DNA of 64,000 nt from Apus apus. Lineage: Eukaryota; Chordata; Aves; Apodiformes; Apodidae. The translations under genes were made by a program, and so were the position numbers. Where the stretch lies: NCBI RefSeq assembly GCF_020740795.1, contig NC_067285.1:91471152-91535151 (forward strand), in the 5' to 3' direction. The notes under the pieces were generated by a model. It was not told the DNA's origin and did no database searches. It saw only the letters and a list, made by a program, of their open reading frames with translations. Shown here one piece after another: positions 53,001 to 62,000 of the stretch; the first letter of the stretch is position 1; each line of letters begins with the position of its first letter.

Positions 53001-56000
53001 TGGCCCATTCATTCCAACCTGACAGTCCCCAGTTTTGCATTATCTTTTTAATAATGTGTAAGGCTTAGTGTCTGAGGGGACTGCCCTTGGAATGACCATA
53101 ATGTTTCCTGCCTCTTTTTTGGGTTGTGCTTTAGAACCAGGTGATACCATGTTTAACAATGGCTTATTTTTCAGAGGGAAAAATTTCTCTATGTGCTTTT
53201 GAAGTTTTCTTTTTCAATACATAATCTTTGTTACTTTCTTAAGCCTGTGCCTGTGTTCAAAGACAGCATGTTTGTATGTCTTTTTTGAAATTTCCCTTCA
53301 ATTTTCTTACCTTTATTTTCCTAAGGCAAAGAAAGCAGAGTCAAGACCTAAAAGGACACCACAGAAAGCTGAAGCTGGAAAAACAAATTTTAGCCCCTTC
53401 AAAAAGGAAGCTGATAATAAAAAAAATAAGTTTACTCCTGAAAAAGGAGATGCTGTCAAATCTCTTAAGAGAGAAACCACCGTTCGAAAACTTACGGATT
53501 TTAAACGGCAAACTGTAGACAAGAAAGAAGCCCCAAAGCCCAAGGAGGACTTGGTTTCTGAGATTAATGAAGATGGAACAGAGACATTGCTATGGGTAGA
53601 TAAATACAAGCCTGTATCTGTTAAAGCAATAATTGGACAACAGGGTGAGCAGAGCTGTGCCAATAAACTGCTCCGGTGGCTACGAAATTGGCAGAAGAAT
53701 ACCTTGGATGATGGACAAGGTGACCAGCGTGGTTAACTTCTCTGTGTTCTTCCATGCCAATCGTACAGCTTGGTTCTTGGGACTGATAGGGGTCTTTGAG
53801 ATAGCAGAGCAACTCTAGAACAGGAATGAGGCTGAAGTCAGGTGCACTTGAACAAGCAGTTGACCCTCAGTGTGGTGGTGTTTGTGGTTTTATTTCTGTG
53901 GTTTTATTTGGGTTTTTTTAGTAGTTGTTAATTTACCACCATCTTGTGTTTTAGCCCTGGCCCACAACTGAGCCGCACAGAGCTGCTCATTCAGTCCCCC
54001 AGCTGTGGGATGCGGGAGGAAATCAGAAAGGTAAAAGTGAGAAAACTCATGGATTGAGATAAAGGCAGTTTAATAGGCAAAGCAAAAGCTGTGCACAGAA
54101 GCGAAGCAAACCAAGGAATTAATTCACCACTTCCCATCAGCAGGCAGGTGTTCAGCCATCTCCCGGTCAGCAGGGCTCCATCGCACACAACCATTGCTTG
54201 GGATGACAAACGCCATCGCTCCAAATGTCTCCCCCTTCCTTTGTCTTCCCCCAGCTTTATATGCTGAGCACGATGTCATATGGTATAGGATATCCCTTGG
54301 GTCAGCTGTGCATGCTGTGTTCCCTCCCAGCTTCTGTGCACCCTGAGCCCACTCACTGGTCTGGTGGGTGGTGTGAGGAGCAGAAAAGGCCTTAGCTCTG
54401 TGTATGCATGGCTCAGCAGTAACCAAAACATCCCTGTGTTATCAACACTGTTCAGCACAAATCCAAAACATAGCCCTGTACCAGCTACTGTGAAGAAAAT
54501 TAACTCTATCCCAGCCAAAACCAGCACACCCCCACCTTCCACAAAAAACCCCACCACATTCAGAAAAGCAAACTGTGTCTGAGGATATTTTTTAAATCTT
54601 GTGGTATTCTCTTAAATGTGATTTTCTTCCAAAAGAAACCAAAATAACCTGGCAGTAATATGTATGTGTGTGTGAGTGTGTATATACACAAATGGCCTTA
54701 CTTTCAGCCTATTGAATTCTTTCTCACCAAGCGAAGTGTTGGCCAGCGTGTACACATGATGAAAATACAGGACGGCAACGTGTCTGAAGGGCTGCTGTCA
54801 TGCATTGGGAAGAGATGCATTGTTAGGGTCCTGCCTGACAAGCAGCCCATGTCATGTGTTGTGTGTCATCCTGTAGACATTTTTTTGGTGTTTAAGGTAG
54901 TGGCTAACTGCAAATGTAGTGAGTAATAGTTTTTTTCTGTATGGTGCATTTAGGGTTTGGTTTAGTTTGGGGTGTTGTTATTTTTTAATGATGTGTGGTT
55001 GTGAGGAAATTGCAGAAATTGTTATACTGCGTTAGTAACACTTAGCAATTTTTCAGTTTAGCATCACTGTAGGTATTAAGGTGGTTTCAACTGCTTTTCC
55101 TCAAATGGTTACGGTGCAGATGTGTGTATATTTTTGATACGCATATCAAGCCTTAAATAAGAAAAAACTCCAGTGATGCTTGGTATCTTGAAAGATTTAC
55201 ATGGAGTATGCAGTTGGTATTGTATATATAGAGCTAAAACCTGGAATCTTCTTTTACAGCAAAGACCAGTAAAACTGGAGGCAAAGATGATGGTAGTGGT
55301 TTTAAAGCAGCATTACTTTCTGGTCCACCAGGAGTTGGTAAAACTACTACAGCTTCTTTGGTTTGTAAGGTGAGTTCATCTGCCAATTCTCAGCACTATT
55401 TGTTATATATTGATTCTGTATGTGGATACAGATGCAGTTTGCAGGTGGATATCCCATGAATGACTAGTCTTTTCCCAGCAGAGTTCCACCTGCTTGGAAC
55501 AGGGTTACAAGTTCTGCACTAGCATGGTCTTTTCTGCTTGTGGTTTCTGCCCTAGCTTGCTCACGGCTGCTTCAGGTCTCCGCAGGGCATTTCACTGCAC
55601 TCCACAGGAATAGCCAACAAAACTGGCTTGTTCAAGCTGCAGGAGCGAGGTGGTGTGCAGCTCCCTGCCCTGCTGGGGTGTGCTTCTGCCCAGGCCTTGG
55701 CAGGTACAGGAGCAGCACTGTTACATTCTTTCAGAGACTGATGGGCAGCCCAACTCTGTTCTGAAGTGCTAGGACTGCTGGGAGAGCCATGTGTTTCCTA
55801 GCTGTTAACTATTTAAAAGCTTATATTTTCTTTGGCTTTCAGGTGGACGTGGCATGTTTCTTGTCCTGGTTCTTTGTGCCTAAGAGTTTGTTGCGCGCTT
55901 GGAAATACCATGGAGCTTAGCCAGCCTTGGCTCATGGTTCTCTTTCTGTCCCTGGTGGCAGTTCTGTTAATCTTTGAGAACTAAATCTGTGCCACTCACT

Positions 56001-59000
56001 CTTTATTTTGGTGGGGTGGGTTTTTTTTGTGTGCTCTTCCCCCGTGGCTTCCTCCCCCAAGTTCTCTTTTGGGCATATCTGTTCATGTCTGGGTATAAAT
56101 ATTTTTTGGAGTGCAAGAGATACAGAATATAAAAGGGAAGAAGGAATCAAAGCCATAAATGATATGTGAAAATGGTGTTGTAAGAGCTTTCTTCTGGGAC
56201 CCTGAAGTACCATTTCTAATTCTGAGTATGTGTGTGCTTTTTCACTGATCCATGTTATATTGTGTGGTTTGTGTGTTTGGACTAGGAACTGGGGTATAGC
56301 TACGTGGAGCTGAATGCCAGTGACACTCGTAGTAAGAACAGTCTAAAGGAAGTGGTTGCTGAATCGCTTAACAACACCAGCATCAAGGACTTCTGTTCTG
56401 GTATGTCTATTGTTTGAAGGATTTTTGGAAGTCTGGTTACAGTAGGGAGTAAATTCTGGTTACACCACCATGTTAGGGATTTAACTTGCTCTTCGGGAGA
56501 AGGGATCTGGCCCTAATAGGGATGGCTTTGTTTAGTAAGCTGTTTTATTTCATCTTCAGTTGTAGAATTAAATCCTGCTATTACTAGAAGCAGTTGTTAA
56601 TCTGCACAATCTACTCAATAACTCTGCATCTGCTCCTCTGTTATGTGGGACTTGAGTCTTGGACGATGGCATGGGGTTATAGTCCTAACCTGTGAACATA
56701 GATTTGTGTGATCAAATGGCAGAGCAAGAGGTTCACCACCACCTCAGTTGTCTAGGATGGGCTTACCTGACCTATAAAGCATTGGGTAAAAGTCTGAGCA
56801 AGACCCTGGTTTATTCCCATCTCTTTTTTTTTTTTTGTCCATATTCATTTTCAGGCACATCCTCATCAGTTAGCGGGAAGCATGTATTGATCATGGATGA
56901 AGTGGATGGTATGGCAGGCAATGAAGACAGAGGAGGGATTCAGGTGAAACTGTTATAGTTACTAGCTAATGGCATTGCTAAGAGTGCATACCATATACAG
57001 CACAAAGTATTTCAAGCCAGTCTGTCCTCAACCCGTGGTCCATAGCAAGTCTCTGTAGAATACAGTTTATTTGACCCATTTTAGATGTCCATGTGTAAGA
57101 AGAATTATGTGTTGGTAGAGGGGGAAATGATACTTCTGTCAAAGAAGTGATATAGAATGCTGAATTTGGGTGTGTGTGCTTCAGATGTTTATTCCTGGAC
57201 AGGTGAATATATCCTCAGGTTTCTGCAGCTGACATCTACCTGCAGTGGGATGTTTGTAGTCTGACTGGGACAGTTGCTCTCTTCAGTAGGTAGTAACACT
57301 GAATAAATAATGTGGCATAGGCAGTGTTGTACTGTCTTCTTGGCAGCTCCACTTGTATCTTTAGAAGATTTCCTATGGTCACATGCAGTGCTTTGACAAG
57401 AAAGGGCTTACAGATCTCTACCTCAGATGCAGACATTTATATTGCAGTGATGTCAAATTGAATTGAATTTCATCTTCATTGGAGCAGGCAAAGTTTCTTT
57501 TGGTTAGCTTAATAGTTCTGAAGCCTCAGGTTTGAGCTCTTTCGACAGGGAAGAGCTGATTTTTTTACTTCCTCCTTCATTGTTTGTGGCAGGATGCAGT
57601 CAGAAAGATGGGTGCTCCCCCTGGGCATAGGCCAGATCAAACTGGCCTTTGGATGAATGAGTCTAGTTCTGCAGGTAGATTGCTTTGCTCTGGGCTATTG
57701 ATCTTCACTGCTTCATGAAGAATGGTCAAAACATGATTACTGGAGGTAGATATTTGAAGTGGGTAGGCAGCAGATGTGTGCAGCTGAATAGAATAGCAAG
57801 TGGAAAAAGGAGGAGAGGGGCTGGGTTTCACTGTGTGGAAACGTGATTACAGTAGGAAGAGTTTTATATACTGGTATCTGTCAAGAATCTGATTTAAGAC
57901 AGGAACTAATGCTGCTTGGTATGACATTTTGGTAATTCTTGTTCTCCAGGATATCTAATGTAGTTGTAATGTGTTTAAATCACAGGAGCTGATTGGTTTG
58001 ATTAGACACACAAAGATACCCATCATCTGTATGTGTAATGATAGAAACCACCCTAAAATGCGTTCCTTGGTCCACTACTGTTTTGATCTTCGTTTTCAGA
58101 GACCTCGTCTAGAACAGATTAAGGTAAGAAGGCTGTGGCTGAGTGGACTGCACTGAATTACCATCAGTAACTTCTGTCTTCATGTGGCAGAATTCCTGCA
58201 GAATTGGAAACACCACTTAAAATGTAAAGGATCACCTCAGTGCATTATTCTGCTTTTCAGAATGGGTTGTCTCTTGAGTTTTTCTTCCCAAAGAATGAAG
58301 TATCCCAAAGCATTTCAGATTTAGGAGCCTGTCTTAAATATATTTAACATTTAATTTTTTTTGAATTATCATATGCTTTTTTTTATGGCAATGACAAGGG
58401 ATGACTTGTATTTTTGAGAGAAAATTTTAATTATATATGCTGTAAACTAGAGATGATAATGCTCTTTCATAGATATGTCAATGTGTTGTGTAGGGGGAAG
58501 AATTAATAGGAATTCTTGCTATAGTGACATATGCTCAATTGCATGTATTACAGGGTGCCATGATGTCTATTGCATTTAAAGAAGGTTTAAAAATTCCACC
58601 ACCTGCTATGCAAGAGATAATCCTGGCAGCAAATCAGGACATCAGACAGGTCAGTGTCCATTCAGCATCACTGTCCCTTCAGAGAGCACCTCATGTACAA
58701 GTCCTTGACTTCAGTCTTGTATCTGAACATTATTGTTATTTTTATGAATAGATATCAGGCTGGTTTCTGCTGGTCTTCCGTTTAAATGCTACTGTGTTAC
58801 CAAATTATTTATTTTGTTCTTTAGGTTTTACATAATCTTAATATGTGGTGTGCAAAAGATAAATCTTTGACTTATGATGAGGCTAAGACGGATGCCAGCA
58901 GAGCCAAAAAGGATATCAAACTGGTAAGTGTAAAACACTGGATTGCCTTTTACTGTTGTATTCTGATAGAATCACTAAGCTTTACAAGCATCTTCTGAAC

Positions 59001-62000
59001 TGAAGCACTGATAGCCTAGACATAGGGAGCTGTCAAACTTGCCACAAGTAATTGAAGAGCAGTCAATCCAGGACTGAGTCTATACTACCAATACAGAGAA
59101 GGGGTAGTCCTGCTGGAAAGCAGCTCCATGGGGAAAGACCTTGGAGTACTAGTGGACAGTAAATTACCCAGGAGCCAGCAATGTGCCCTTGTGGCCAAGA
59201 GGGCAAATGGTATCCTGGGGTTCATTAAGAAAGATGTGTCCAGGTAAGTCTAGGGAGGTTCTCCTCCCCCTACTCGGCCCTGGTGAAACCACACCTGGAA
59301 TGCTGTATCCAGTTTTAGGCTCCTCAGTTCAACAGAGACAGGGATCTACTGGAGAGAGTCCAACAGAGAGCTACAAGGATGATTAAGGGACTTGAACATC
59401 TCTCCTATGAAGAAAGGCTGAGAGAACTGGGGCTGTTTAGTCTTGAGAAGGCTGAGAGGAGATCTCCTTAATGTCTCTAAATATCTGAAGGGTGGGTGTC
59501 AAGAAGAAGGGGCCAGGCTCTTCAGTAGTGCCCAGTAATAGGACAAGGAACAATAGGTATATGCTGGAATATAGGAAGTTCCACCTCAACATGAGGAAAA
59601 GCTTTAGTGTAAGGGTTATGGAGCACTGGAACAGACTGCCCAGTGAGCTTGTGGAGTCTCCTTCTGTGGAGACTTTCAAGACTCGTCTGGATGCGTTCCT
59701 GTGTGGCCTGCCCTAGGTGGTCCTACTCTGGCAGAGGGTTGGACTAAGTGATCTTTAGAGGTCTCTTCCAACCCTTAACAATCTATGATTCTGTATTTTG
59801 GTGTTCTGGTCTCTTAGATGTAATTATGAAGCTCATAATTCTCATCCTGAGTCTTTTATAGGAGATAATTTTCTTAATATCAGAAGTAAAACTCAAAACT
59901 GGTAAAGCACTAAGAAGGAAGTACTGAACACTGAACTTGTACTGATGAGTCCAGGTGTTGTTTGGTACCATCACTACAGTCATTTTGATACTGTGCTTTG
60001 TCTTGCTTTTTGTGTTGATCTGCAACCCGCTGACTTCTTGAAATACCATTTACTTAGGGCCCTTTTGATGTTGTCCGGAAGGTTTTTGCTACTGGAGAGG
60101 AGGCTTCTCGTATGTCCCTTATAGACAAATCGGATCTTTTCTTCCATGATTATTCCCTAGCACCTCTCTTTGTCCAAGAGAACTATGTACATGTCAGACC
60201 TGCTGCTGCTGGGTGAGTTATTCCATATGCTAGATTGACGTAGGCTCTTGTGTCAGGGAATTAAAAAACAGACTAAAACTTATCTGGATATTTCTGCTTT
60301 GTAATAGTCATCTTTGTTTTTTTCCAGAGGAAATCTGAAAAAGCACTTGGTGCTCCTGAGTAAAGCAGCTGACAGTATCTGTGATGGTGATATAGTGGAC
60401 AAACAGATTCGTAGTAAGCAAAACTGGAGCCTTCTTCCAACACAGGTGAGCACTCAGTGTTCATTTTGTTTGCTTTGTGGGTGTCCAATGTAAAAGACCG
60501 ATCCCTTGAAATTGATGTTTCAGTATGATTTTATGACCTGTATAGTTCATAGGTGAGTAGAGCAGCTTCCTGTATTCATGTTGTTGAACCCCCCCTGTAT
60601 CATGACATTGTCTTCTGAAGCTTGGAGCAGCTTGAGCCTTCTTTATGAAGCGTAGGAGCACACGCTGCACATCGATTCTGACGTGCAGTTTTATTTGTGC
60701 ACTTCCTTTCCCAGCCTCTCAGCAGACCAGTATTTCTCCCAAAGTGCAGAACTTTGCCACTGTACAATGAAACCGATGACTGAAACATTACAAGACTTGT
60801 GCTTAAAGGATTATGACTGACATCAGAGAGTGTACCAGATACCCTGGAAGGCACCTCTGGAGGTCATTAGTCCTCCCCCTGCTTAGTGCGGGTCCAGTCA
60901 GATAAGTTGCTTAGGAACCGAGCTACCCGAGGTTATGTAGGTTCATGGTGTTCTTTGTCCATCTGCTGGAGACCAGCACTTGTGAGAAGTCAGATGCTTG
61001 TCTGAGTGTGCTCTGAGAAATGAACAGGCTTGTGGGTTTTGGTTTTTGTTTTGTTAAACAGCTTTTAAAACTCAAGTAATTGCACAGAGATTTTAGAACA
61101 TGGTTACAAACAGGGTGGCACAAGAATTGTAGCTGTAACCTGAAAGGGGCTGGACAAAAACAAGCAGCCAATAAAGAGTTCTCGTGAAATGAGCTTTTTC
61201 CCGTATGGAACTGAATTCTTTCCCCCCTTCCCTGCAGTCAAGTAGGGCAGTATGTCATGGTGTTAGTGAGACTAATTCATTGTGATTTGAGTTTGGCACG
61301 TGTTACTCTTTCAGGCTATTTATGCAAGTGTTCTCCCTGGAGAGCTGATGAGAGGACACATGTCCCAGTTTCCTGTCTTCCCCAGCTGGCTGGGAAAATT
61401 TTCATCTACAGGCAAACATGATCGTATCATTCAAGAGCTGGCAATGCACATGAGCCTCAGGTAGCACCGACATTCCTCTTTTGGTTTGTATCGACACGGT
61501 ATTTAGTTTTCACATAGCTCATTACCTAACATTAATTGCTTGCTGTGCTTGGTACAAATCTAAGTGTATTCTGTAAATATGCTCCTGTGTTGTTGGTGAC
61601 ATTTTCTTAGCCCTTAATCTGGAAAACAGTCAGACTGCAAACACTTTTAGTATAGTCAGCAGCACTATGACTTTTTTCCTCCCCAAAGTTGTTGTTCCTC
61701 AGTTAGGGTGTGTTCCCCCTGCCTGGTGTTTTATCTGGTTATCCCTGACACAGGTGTGGCAAAAGCACAGTACAACTTGCAGTTAACTCTGGAGGCAGCT
61801 GATTACCCATTTGCTGAGGGCCTACCTACAGGGTGCTTGTTTAGAAGTCAGTGGTGGTGGTTGTACAGTTTTACTTACTACTTTCTATTTAACAAAGAAC
61901 TCAGACATGCAAGAGGACAGTAAACATGGAGTATCTGTCGTATTTGCGGGATGCACTTGTCCAGCCCCTGAAAGACTTTGGAGTAGATGGTGTACAAGAA

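Noticed and set aside
54660-54926. Open stretch of 88 codons in RFC1 intron 13
   Set aside because: Reading is not continued by splice sites in phase with exons 13 or 14, and no family similarity is visible.
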